From contig RKAY01000098.1 of assembly GCA_014846205.1 (NCBI GenBank), positions 1 to 14,271 of the forward strand: a stretch of 14,271 bases of DNA, read 5' to 3'. The position numbers and the translations under genes are program-made. The notes below the pieces were generated by a model. That model was not told the DNA's origin, made no database searches, and saw nothing but the letters and a program-made list of their open reading frames with translations. This DNA comes from Collinsella aerofaciens. Lineage in GTDB: Bacteria; Actinomycetota; Coriobacteriia; Coriobacteriales; Coriobacteriaceae. Positions 6,216-12,812 of this stretch are shown here, one piece after another. The first letter of the stretch is position 1. Each line of letters starts with the position of its first letter.

Positions 6216-7268
6216 TTACGCGACAGTGTAAACCCAGTTGTGCTTATCCTCGACAGCACCGGACTGGATACCAGTCAGGGTCTCGCGAAGCTTCTTCATC
6301 ACAGGACCGATCTCGGTGTAGCCAGCCGGGAAAGTCACGGTCTCGTCGGCACCGTAGACCTTGTTGTCGATCTCGCCAACCGGGGAGATAACGGCAGCGG
6401 TGCCGCACAGACCGCACTCAACAAAGGTGCCGGCCTTGACCTCGGCCCACTCGACAGGGCGCTGGTCGACGGTTATGCCCAGGTCCTGAGCAACCTGAAC
6501 GAGCGAGCGACGGGTGATGGAAGGCAGGATGGAGTCGGTGTACGACTGCGGAACGACAAGCGTGCCGTCCTCCTTCACGAACAGGACGTTGGCGCCACCG
6601 GTCTCCTCGACATAGGTGCGGGACTCGGAGTCGAGATACAGGTTCTCGGCATAACCCTCGCGGTGAGCCTCCATCGTGGGCTTAAGGGACATGGCGTAGT
6701 TCAGACCGGCCTTGATGTTGCCGGTGCCGTGCGGTGCGGCGCGGTCGTATTCGGAAACGCGCAGCTTGACGGGCTTGAGGCCACCCTTAAAGTACGGACC
6801 GACCGGGGTCACGAGAATACGGAACGTGTACTCAGGAGCGGGAGCCACGCCGATCACGTCACCGGAGCCGATCATAAACGGACGCACGTACAGGGTCGCG
6901 CCGGAACCGAAGGGCGGAACCCAGGCGGCGTTGGCAGAAACGACCTGCTTGACGGCCTCAACGAACTTGTCCTTGGGGAACGGGGGCATCTCGAGACGCT
7001 GGGCAGAGTTATACATACGCTCAGCATTCATGTCGGGACGGAAGCAGACGATGCTGCCGTCCTCGGCGGTGTAGGCCTTCAGGCCCTCAAAGACCTCCTG
7101 GCAGTAATGGAAGATGCCACCGCACTCGGAGACGTGCAGGGTGTGGTCGGTGGTCAGGCCGCCCTCGTCCCACTCGCCATCCTTCCAATGAGCCTCGTAG
7201 CTGTAATCGGTCTTCATGTAGCCAAAGCCGAGGCTACCCCAATCGATATCCTTCTTCTCGACAGTCAT
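6216..7268 (-). CDS. ilvE: Branched-chain amino acid aminotransferase
   Basis: A 350-residue class IV PLP aminotransferase that interconverts Leu, Ile and Val with their 2-oxo acids using glutamate/2-oxoglutarate. Features seen: EVFEGLKAY (58-66), FRPDMNAERM (76-85), the PLP lysine K186 in GTGNIKAGLNYA, YVEETGGANVLF with the cofactor-binding Glu (219-230), and the substrate loop GTAAVISPVGEI (289-300). Length and motifs fit the long IlvE type that includes eukaryotic BCAT. The ATG at 7268 has AAGGAG 7 bases upstream. It is a single-gene unit with its own terminator. The upstream leader of about 150 bases may carry a short coupled ORF. No T-box core was found in the leader. Confidence 0.96.
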   Translation of the reverse strand: MTVEKKDIDWGSLGFGYMKTDYSYEAHWKDGEWDEGGLTTDHTLHVSECGGIFHYCQEVFEGLKAYTAEDGSIVCFRPDMNAERMYNSAQRLEMPPFPKDKFVEAVKQVVSANAAWVPPFGSGATLYVRPFMIGSGDVIGVAPAPEYTFRILVTPVGPYFKGGLKPVKLRVSEYDRAAPHGTGNIKAGLNYAMSLKPTMEAHREGYAENLYLDSESRTYVEETGGANVLFVKEDGTLVVPQSYTDSILPSITRRSLVQVAQDLGITVDQRPVEWAEVKAGTFVECGLCGTAAVISPVGEIDNKVYGADETVTFPAGYTEIGPVMKKLRETLTGIQSGAVEDKHNWVYTVA

Positions 7269-7414
7269 GTGTCGCTCCTTACATACACAGTTGCAAACTC
7301 GCGAACTCGCACGCAAGGACCGAGGCCGACCGCGTCGCAACGTCGCACGCCCGGAGCGTAGAGCCGGACGGGACACGCGGGCAACACCAAAGCCCATGGC
7401 ACGTCGATTCGCAT
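7265..7414 (-). CDS. Possible 49-residue leader ORF coupled to ilvE
   Basis: An ATG at 7414 lies 7 bases after a TACAAT -10 box, so the message could be leaderless. The frame runs 49 codons and stops with TGA overlapping the ilvE ATG as ATGA, a classic coupling arrangement. The translation begins MRIDVPWALVLPACPVRLY and holds 9 Val, 4 Leu and 1 Ile codons. Other frames here are open too, so openness alone is not evidence. No attenuator hairpin was identified. It may be real or chance. Confidence 0.3.
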   Translation of the reverse strand: MRIDVPWALVLPACPVRLYAPGVRRCDAVGLGPCVRVREFATVYVRSDT

Positions 7415-7421
7415 GCAGGAG

Positions 7422-7450
7422 ATTGTACTCCCCGTACGCGTCTGATAAAA
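7422..7450 (-). promoter_or_regulatory. Probable ilvE promoter
   Basis: On the minus strand TACAAT (7422-7427, 5 of 6) is the -10 box; a weak -35, TTTATC, lies 16 bases further upstream. The predicted start is near 7414, leaving a leader of about 147 bases before ilvE. Confidence 0.5.
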
Positions 7451-7566
7451 CGCTTTTCTTTAACTAAGTAAAGTATTTTCATTTGCTTCGGAATTCACCG
7501 GGTAAATAGGCATCCTCCAAGCCGCGGCGTCCACTCGCCCCATCCGCCCCGCGACCGCCCTATCGA
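7451..7566. other. Intergenic stretch between divergent ilvE and HTH promoters
   Basis: No gene is seen here. The part near ilvE is A+T-rich and contains an imperfect dyad, CTTTAACTAAGTAAAG (7458-7473), just upstream of the ilvE -35 region, which could bind a regulator. The rest, toward the HTH gene, is G+C-rich and unremarkable. Confidence 0.4.
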
Positions 7567-7572
7567 TATACT
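7567..7572 (+). promoter_or_regulatory. Probable -10 box of the HTH regulator gene
   Basis: TATACT lies 30 bases before the TTG start, predicting transcription from about 7579 and a leader of about 22 bases that contains the GGAG ribosome site. No recognisable -35 is present at normal spacing. Confidence 0.45.
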
Positions 7573-7601
7573 CTAAAGTCGAGACGATGATTGGAGCCCC
7601 C

Positions 7602-8054
7602 TTGGCAACTCAGAACAAACGCGAACACTTGACGGAAGACCTGCTCAAGCGGCTGCTGGCCAGTTCGAGCATCGACGCCTATCTTGACGAAGGCGAAACC
7701 GTCGACCAAACGCTTCCCTCGTACTTGCGCTGCCTCATCGACGAGCGCCGCATCAAGCGCTCGGACGTCGCACGCAACTCGGGCCTTAACCCGACCGTTG
7801 TGTACGACATCTTTGCCGGCAAAAGCCGCCCCGGCCGCGACCACGCCATCATGTTGGCACTCGGCATCGGCTGCACGCTTCGAGAGACGCAGCGCCTTCT
7901 GAGACTCGACAGCGTCGCCGAGCTTTGGTGCAAGGATCGCCGCGACGCCATCGTCATCTGGTGCATCGAACGCGGCATGAGCCGAGCATGCACCGATGAC
8001 GAGCTTTACCGCTTGGGCGAAAAAACGCTTCTGGGAACCAACCCACTCAAATAA
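7602..8054 (+). CDS. Helix-turn-helix (XRE-like) regulator
   Basis: A 150-residue protein. Residues about 40-88 read as a lambda-repressor-type HTH: YLRCLIDERRIKRSDVARNS, then GLNPTVVYDIFAGKSRPGRD (the recognition-helix region) and HAIMLALGIGCTLRETQRLL. The C-terminal 50 residues (LWCKDRRDAIVIWCIERGM...) are helical and unrecognised. I prefer the TTG at 7602 because GGAG lies 5 bases upstream; the ATG at 7587 would add five residues but lacks a ribosome site. The gene precedes the membrane Ser/Thr kinase gene on the same strand, with the palindrome at 8103-8119 between them. It is therefore the best candidate to bind that palindrome and a plausible kinase partner; both are inference. Confidence 0.8.
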   Translation: MATQNKREHLTEDLLKRLLASSSIDAYLDEGETVDQTLPSYLRCLIDERRIKRSDVARNSGLNPTVVYDIFAGKSRPGRDHAIMLALGIGCTLRETQRLLRLDSVAELWCKDRRDAIVIWCIERGMSRACTDDELYRLGEKTLLGTNPLK

Positions 8055-8102
8055 ACGCCCACGTCTGTGCGAGCCCCGCAGCCCTATCCTCTCCATACGC
8101 GA

Positions 8103-8119
8103 TTCAGTTGCCAACTGAA
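8103..8119. promoter_or_regulatory. 17-bp palindromic operator upstream of the kinase gene
   Basis: TTCAGTTGCCAACTGAA is a perfect 8+8 palindrome around one central base. A one-base loop cannot make a stable RNA hairpin, so it is best read as a DNA-binding site. It lies just upstream of a possible -10 box, TATCAT (8141-8146), and 68 bases before the kinase start. Near-identical sites occur at 11790-11806 and 11819-11835. Confidence 0.65.
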
Positions 8120-8186
8120 CAAACAAAACGATCGTTGTCATATCATTCTTGGGGCATTTGCCCAGCTACCATGAAGGGAGGACGGC

Positions 8187-9830
8187 TTGAACGACAACCA
8201 GCTCATGCACGCCATGAGCCTTGACGACACCTATCACGTCGAGCAGGTGCTCGCGCGCGGCGAAGACGGCATTACCGAACTCGTCACGATTGACGGAGCC
8301 GGTCCCTTCGTGCGAAAGAAAATTCGACAGGAGCTTGCCCGGCGCAACGTATGGTCGGCACTCACCGAATGCAGCTCGCCCCGCCTTCCCCGCGTCGAGG
8401 CGACCTACGAACTACCCGAGCACTTTGTTGTCGTCTACGACTTTGTGCCGGGTCGGTCGCTTTCCAAAGTTATCGAAACCGATGGGCCGTTGACGCCGGA
8501 AGAGGCAACATCGCTTGGCATCGAGCTTTGCGAGGCGGCCGAGGAGCTCCACAGACACGGCATCGTCCATCGCGATATTTCCCCCAACAATATCGTGGTT
8601 GCCGCGAACGGCGCACACCTCATCGACCTCGGTATTGCCCGCATGCGCGTCGAAGGGGCAAGCAAGGACACGACCTCCCTCGGAACTTGGGGGTTCGCTT
8701 CGCCCGAACAATACGGCTTTGCCCAGACCGATGCGCGAAGTGATGTCTACTCCATCGGACGCGTTCTTGGCTTTGCGCTTACGGGCGTCCGTCCTGATGA
8801 CGAGGCTTATGAGCAAGCGCTTAAGTCGATTCTTGAACATGCGCCCGCAAACCTTGTCCATGCCATCACGCGCGCCTGCTCGTTTGAGCCAAGCGCGCGA
8901 TTCCAGTCTGCGGCAGAGATGGCAGGGGTGCTCTCCGGCTCGTCCCAGCCAAAAGACGATGGGACATCTTTTGGCGCAAACCAGCAAGCCGATAAGGTCA
9001 AAGCGGCGACAAGGACGCACGATCCGAAGCATAATCCGGAGAAAACCGGGGTTCAGGTCCTCGGCAGTCTTCTTCTAAAACTGATACTCATCGCCGCAGT
9101 GCTCGCCGGTTTGCTAGCTGGCGGCGCAATTGCCATTTCGTCCTTTCACGCCGCTCGGGAAAACAGCGACGACCACGCGTCTTCGTCGCAGGCCAACCAG
9201 TCCGGCGGCGCTTCCACCCCCGAAAAGCCAACTTCAACAAGCGGTACCAGCCACTTGTCCGCCGAGCTCTCGATCGCGGAATCAGGTTGGTCGGTTGATG
9301 GGCACGGGTACGTCCACTTTGGCATCGGCCTTAAAAACTCCGACGGCCCTGCCGCTATCGCATTTCCCACCATTAAGGTCTACGGATACGACGCGGACGA
9401 CAACCTAATCTTTACGGATGAGAAAACCTACAGCGCCATCGAGCCCGGCCAGACCGTCTACTTTGGCGATCAGACGGGAAATGGCACCGCTCCCGCGCGC
9501 GTTGAGTTCGAAACCGTCACACCCAGCGGCGTTGCACTTGCCACCGCCACCGAAGCGCCGGTGTACGAAATTTTCGATAGCACCGAATCCGCTGGGGCAG
9601 ACGGCATGCAGTCATTCTTGGCAAAGCTCAAACTCCAAAGTGCCCCGAGCGGCTTTGATAAGACACAGGTCTTTCTATCGGCTATTTTGCGCGATAAGCA
9701 GGGCAACATCGTTGCCGGCTATAACAACTTTGCCGACTGCCCCGCCGTCGGTTCCACGACCCCCGTTTCGGTCGATGTCCACAATCCGCCCGCGCACGCA
9801 AGCTGCGATATTTACGCAGCCCAGTGGTAG
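8187..9830 (+). CDS. Membrane Ser/Thr protein kinase with extracytoplasmic beta-rich domain
   Basis: A 547-residue protein. Residues 15-250 are a Hanks-type kinase: probable ATP-binding lysine in FVRKKI (41-46), catalytic HRDISPNN (Asp130, Asn135), DLG in place of DFG (147-149), SPEQYG (172-177) and DVYSIG (186-191). The glycine-rich loop is poor (LARGEDGITELV). A hydrophilic linker leads to one membrane helix (about 293-318). The outer part has a Ser/Thr-rich stretch and a beta-sandwich-like domain (about 355-445) resembling FxLYD-type domains, then a tail with two cysteines (518, 540) that could form a disulfide. No PASTA repeats are present, unlike PknB. The TTG start follows GGGAGG at 5 bases. 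The palindrome at 8103 and the HTH gene upstream suggest one regulatory unit. The signal sensed and the phosphorylation targets are unknown. Confidence 0.9.
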   Translation: MNDNQLMHAMSLDDTYHVEQVLARGEDGITELVTIDGAGPFVRKKIRQELARRNVWSALTECSSPRLPRVEATYELPEHFVVVYDFVPGRSLSKVIETDGPLTPEEATSLGIELCEAAEELHRHGIVHRDISPNNIVVAANGAHLIDLGIARMRVEGASKDTTSLGTWGFASPEQYGFAQTDARSDVYSIGRVLGFALTGVRPDDEAYEQALKSILEHAPANLVHAITRACSFEPSARFQSAAEMAGVLSGSSQPKDDGTSFGANQQADKVKAATRTHDPKHNPEKTGVQVLGSLLLKLILIAAVLAGLLAGGAIAISSFHAARENSDDHASSSQANQSGGASTPEKPTSTSGTSHLSAELSIAESGWSVDGHGYVHFGIGLKNSDGPAAIAFPTIKVYGYDADDNLIFTDEKTYSAIEPGQTVYFGDQTGNGTAPARVEFETVTPSGVALATATEAPVYEIFDSTESAGADGMQSFLAKLKLQSAPSGFDKTQVFLSAILRDKQGNIVAGYNNFADCPAVGSTTPVSVDVHNPPAHASCDIYAAQW

Positions 9831-9865
9831 AACCGGGGGCACCGCGAATAATTCCGCAGCACAAA

Positions 9866-9892
9866 GAAGGACCGGCATCACACCGGCCCTTC
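9866..9892 (-). terminator. Terminator of the zinc-ribbon/SPFH operon
   Basis: On the minus strand GAAGGGCCGG and CCGGTCCTTC form a 10-bp stem with one G-T pair, followed by TTTGT. It lies just past the SPFH stop codon. On the plus strand (after the kinase gene) the stem has an A-C mismatch and no T-run, so termination there is likely weaker. Confidence 0.8.
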
Positions 9893-9899
9893 CATACTT

Positions 9900-11096
9900 C
9901 TACAGCCCTAGAATCTCACGCTTCTTGGCATCAAACTCCTCTTGCGTCAAAATCCCCGCGTCGAGAAGCTCTTTGAATTTCTTAACGGCCTCTATTTGAT
10001 CCTCAAGCGCCCGTGCGGACTCGGCACCGCCCCCTGGCGCCCCTTTGAACTCCGTCGTATCCGGCACGCAATCTGCGCCTGCATCGCTTTCGACAGAAGC
10101 GTTACGGGGGTTGAGCATCCCCGCCAGCCCCATGCCGAGCACCATGCCACCCGCAGCACCAAACCCGTTCTCGCGCACGCCCTCGGCAATCATCTGCTGA
10201 GCCGCCACATCGGCCGCCTGCTTAGAAACCCCCTCGTAAGCACTAACATCAAGCTTCTTTTTCGCATAGCTCTTGATAAGCTCGCGCGAGTCATCGGAGA
10301 ATTCGATGTTTTCGATGGCAACCTGAACGAGCTTGATGCCAAAGCGGTCTTGCCATGTCCCCGCGTTATCGCCCTCATCCAGGATCATGTGGCGAATTTC
10401 GTTGACGTGTGAAGGCAACTGCGAAATCCGGACCTCGGACGACAGGGCATTCGTGGCCACAATGAGCGAAGCCAGGAACTCTGCAATCAACATGCTCCGC
10501 GCGTGCGGATCGTCAAGCGAATAGTTATAGGTGTTCGCAGGAAGAAAATTCCTGATAAAGCGCTCGGCATCCACTACCTGCAGTGACAGCTGACCATACG
10601 CGAAGACCTCAAGATCCGCACCATAAAACAAGTCGTTATACGCGAGCGGCCCGCGCGTACCAAACTTAATACCGCGGATTTCACGCAGATTGACAAACGC
10701 CACGCGCTTCTGCGACGGCGACATACCCGCATAGCCAACACGACGGGCCGCCTGCCCGAGGACCATTTTGAGGACGCCCTGCTCCCCGCGGTCACGATCA
10801 TCAAAAACCGAAGCCTCGCCGTCGCGATACTCAAAACCGCCCGGCTCCGTTATGACCTGCTCGATGCCCGCCTGGCTAAAGATAAACGCCGCGGTGTTCT
10901 CGGGAACAAAAATGAGCGATCCGTTGGACAGAACGTCATTCGATCCGTAGTTTCCGCCGCGCCCGTTTTGCCCGACTTTACGCACCCCCGAAGCAACCAC
11001 GACATGCTCGTCAAAATGACCAGCCGTAACAATATCTTTCCATTGATCGGCGAGCACGCCACCGAGCGAGTCGATGGCAACATTCACAATGCCCAC
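9900..11096 (-). CDS. SPFH-domain protein with C-terminal SHOCT motif
   Basis: A 398-residue protein resembling the YdjI type of SPFH (Band 7, virion-core-like) proteins. The SPFH region spans about 25-290, with NGSLIFVPENTAAFIFSQAG near its start and the FGTRGPLAYND and FAYGQLSLQV strands. Then come an Ala/Gln-rich helix (290-305), a Gly-rich hydrophobic stretch GFGAAGGMVLGMGLAGM (311-327), a disordered linker and a SHOCT motif (about 362-398, ending FKELLDAGILTQEEFDAKKR). SPFH proteins oligomerise at membranes; SHOCT is a short oligomerisation or tethering module. The GTG start follows GGTGAGG and sits 12 bases after the stop of the zinc-ribbon gene, so the two form an operon. Exact role unknown. 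Confidence 0.9.
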   Translation of the reverse strand: MGIVNVAIDSLGGVLADQWKDIVTAGHFDEHVVVASGVRKVGQNGRGGNYGSNDVLSNGSLIFVPENTAAFIFSQAGIEQVITEPGGFEYRDGEASVFDDRDRGEQGVLKMVLGQAARRVGYAGMSPSQKRVAFVNLREIRGIKFGTRGPLAYNDLFYGADLEVFAYGQLSLQVVDAERFIRNFLPANTYNYSLDDPHARSMLIAEFLASLIVATNALSSEVRISQLPSHVNEIRHMILDEGDNAGTWQDRFGIKLVQVAIENIEFSDDSRELIKSYAKKKLDVSAYEGVSKQAADVAAQQMIAEGVRENGFGAAGGMVLGMGLAGMLNPRNASVESDAGADCVPDTTEFKGAPGGGAESARALEDQIEAVKKFKELLDAGILTQEEFDAKKREILGL

Positions 11097-11108
11097 AGCT
11101 ACCTCACC

Positions 11109-11732
11109 CTACAGCACAAACTTGGTATCGCAGTACGAACAAACAACGCCTTGGCCTTTGCGCCCCGCGACGGGCGCATGGCATCCAGGACACTTTGCCG
11201 TCGCCTTTGCGGCCATCTTCTCGGCATGAGGCTTTTGCGCCTTCAGAGAAGCACCCAAGGCACTGCCAATGGAGTCGCCAACTGCCCCGACAACGCCCAC
11301 GGCACCGTCTACAAAATCTGCAATCTCTGCCGCTGTACCCGAGGGAAGCTCTGAAGTATCGATGGCATCGATGTTGCCCGCCGCCGCGCGGCGCACGCTT
11401 TCGGCCCAACGGTCGGCAAGGCGCTTGCCGCCTTCGGTAAAGCTCACCGTAACGGTCTCCTCCGAAAATGCGACTCGCAGCACCGGCGTACTATTCACAC
11501 GCGCTGCGATAGCCTGGGGAACATCTGCCGAACACAGAATCGAATCGAGCGGGCAGCGCTTGAGGTAGCGCCGGGTTTTAAACAGTCCCTCGGAGACCGT
11601 TGCGACCAAGATTAGATTCATATTTGTAAGCACGATCTCATCGAGAGCCTCGCTACCAGAGCCAACGCCCAAGCGCACATTCGAGGCCTGCATGATGATG
11701 AGTTCGCCGGGCGTCAGATTGTACTCGTCCAC
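11109..11732 (-). CDS. Zinc-ribbon protein with PH/GRAM-like N-terminus
   Basis: A 207-residue protein. The N-terminal 100 residues (NLTPGELIIMQASNVRLG ... VLTNMNLILVATVS ... RYLKRCPLDSI ... RVAFSEETVTVSF) have the strand pattern of bacterial PH or GRAM-like domains. A helical and Gly-rich middle follows. The C-terminus is a zinc ribbon with CPGC (181-184) and CSYC (198-201). The GTG at 11732 is preferred because GGGGGA lies 7 bases upstream; ATG 11765 and TTG 11801 are in frame but have no ribosome site, and the latter lies in the operator. It is the first gene of the operon with the SPFH gene, whose start is 12 bases downstream. Zinc-ribbon and SPFH proteins are often neighbours. Function unknown. 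Confidence 0.8.
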   Translation of the reverse strand: MDEYNLTPGELIIMQASNVRLGVGSGSEALDEIVLTNMNLILVATVSEGLFKTRRYLKRCPLDSILCSADVPQAIAARVNSTPVLRVAFSEETVTVSFTEGGKRLADRWAESVRRAAAGNIDAIDTSELPSGTAAEIADFVDGAVGVVGAVGDSIGSALGASLKAQKPHAEKMAAKATAKCPGCHAPVAGRKGQGVVCSYCDTKFVL

Positions 11733-11784
11733 GCCGTCATCCCCCGTCCAACGTTTTCTTCCCATCCTAAACACCGGGCAAATA

Positions 11785-11840
11785 ATTTCATCAGCTGCCA
11801 ACTGAATTTCTCACCAGATTCAGTTGGCAGCTGATGAAAT
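11785..11840. promoter_or_regulatory. Divergent double operator (two 17-bp sites in 23-bp inverted arms)
   Basis: Arms 11785-11807 and 11818-11840 are exact reverse complements separated by 10 bases. Each arm contains one copy of the site seen before the kinase gene: ATCAGCTGCCAACTGAA (11790-11806) and TTCAGTTGGCAGCTGAT (11819-11835), centres 29 bases apart. It lies between the divergent zinc-ribbon and membrane-protein genes and is therefore not a terminator. Each side also has GATGAA at a -35-like position, with weak -10 candidates (TAGGAT leftward, CACAAT rightward), so one protein could control both directions. Confidence 0.7.
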
Positions 11841-11900
11841 CCCCGCAGCCCACAGCCACAATTCGAAGCAGTGTCATCTATATCGAGGGAAGGAACAACT

Positions 11901-12716
11901 ATGGATTGGGAAGCTTCAGGCAGTGGGGATAATGGCGTCCCCCAAACGGTGTCGACACCCGACGGCAAGCCGCCCAAAGGCAAGAAGAAATGGCCGATCG
12001 TTCTGGCGGTGCTTGTTATCCTGATTATCTTGGCACGCATCAGCTCGTGCGTGAGCGGCTGCGGCTCTTCGGGTCCCTCAAAAACCGTCGATACGTTCAC
12101 TTGGCCCAGCAGCGGCCTCGCGACTGAACTGCCCAAGCCCAAGACAAACAAGGGCGAAATCAGCAGTAACAGCGATGCCCATTTCTATGCGACGCTGCAA
12201 GAGGTATCGCATTCTGATTACGACGATTACATCAAATCCTGCAAAGACGCGAACTACACCGATTTCTCTGGAGAAGGAACCGATTATTTTAAAGCCAAGG
12301 CTCCCAGTGGCGCCGAGCTTAGCCTTTCGTTTGATAACGAGGACAAAACCCTCCAAATCACACTGAACAAGGCACAAGAAGCAACTAATGAGCCCGCCGA
12401 CACGAGCGACGATAGCTCTACCGACAGCCCCGCGGACACTTCTGCGGACGCCTCGCCCACGTCTTCCTCTGACTTCCGTGCCATGATGGACGGCTACGAG
12501 CAGTTTATGAACAGCTACGTAGAGTTCATGAAGAAGTACGAATCGTCCGACGATACCGCCTCGATGCTTGCCGACTACGGATCGATGATGCAACAGTACA
12601 GCGACTGGACGCAAAAATTTGACAGCGTCGACGAAAACTCGCTTTCCGCCGAGGATCAGGCCTATTACCTTGAGGTCCAAGGACGCGTGTTGCAGAAACT
12701 TAGTGAAGTTCAGTAA
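11901..12716 (+). CDS. Membrane-anchored protein with acidic linker (DUF6591-like)
   Basis: A 271-residue protein. A polar, Lys-ending N-terminus (KPPKGKKKW, 23-31) precedes one hydrophobic helix (32-47, PIVLAVLVILIILARI), giving an inside-out topology with most of the protein outside. Cysteines just after the helix (ISSC, VSGC at 50 and 54) look lipobox-like, but the n-region is unusually long. A first outer domain covers about 65-158 (FTWPSSGLATELPKP...YDDYIKSC...). An Asp/Ser/Thr-rich linker covers 160-190. A helical C-terminal domain (191-271) contains FRAMMDGYEQFMNSYVEFMK. Overall it resembles proteins carrying DUF6591; this is from memory. AAGGA lies 6 bases before the ATG. It is divergent from the zinc-ribbon/SPFH operon and shares the double operator. 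Function unknown. Confidence 0.82.
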   Translation: MDWEASGSGDNGVPQTVSTPDGKPPKGKKKWPIVLAVLVILIILARISSCVSGCGSSGPSKTVDTFTWPSSGLATELPKPKTNKGEISSNSDAHFYATLQEVSHSDYDDYIKSCKDANYTDFSGEGTDYFKAKAPSGAELSLSFDNEDKTLQITLNKAQEATNEPADTSDDSSTDSPADTSADASPTSSSDFRAMMDGYEQFMNSYVEFMKKYESSDDTASMLADYGSMMQQYSDWTQKFDSVDENSLSAEDQAYYLEVQGRVLQKLSEVQ

Positions 12717-12747
12717 CCGCGAACAAAACGCCGTGTATCAGCCCATT

Positions 12748-12804
12748 AACGGAGAAGGCCCGTCATCCAACGATGGCGGGCCTTCTCCGTTGCAATCGGT
12801 TTTT
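12748..12804 (+). terminator. Strong hairpin terminator between convergent genes
   Basis: AACGGAGAAGGCCCG (from 12748) pairs with CGGGCCTTCTCCGTT (to 12791), with a further CATC/GATG in the centre. TTTTT follows at 12800-12804, eight bases after the stem. It ends the 11901 gene and lies just past the stop of the convergent dedA gene, which it may also serve. Confidence 0.75.
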
Positions 12805-12812
12805 CCAAACGC

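Noticed and set aside
6240..7361. A 373-codon open frame on the plus strand opposite ilvE
   Set aside because: It is antisense to a clear ilvE, has no family features, and such shadow frames are expected in high-G+C coding DNA.
6216..7397. Upstream extension of ilvE to 7397
   Set aside because: The added residues are Arg/Ser-rich and unlike IlvE, and the ATG at 7268 has AAGGAG at ideal spacing.
7269..7414. T-box riboswitch in the ilvE leader
   Set aside because: No T-box core (GGGTGGNACCGCG-like) or antiterminator/terminator pair was found.
11785..11840. The 23-bp inverted repeat read as a terminator
   Set aside because: It lies at the starts of two divergent genes and has no T-run, and its arms match an operator-like site elsewhere.
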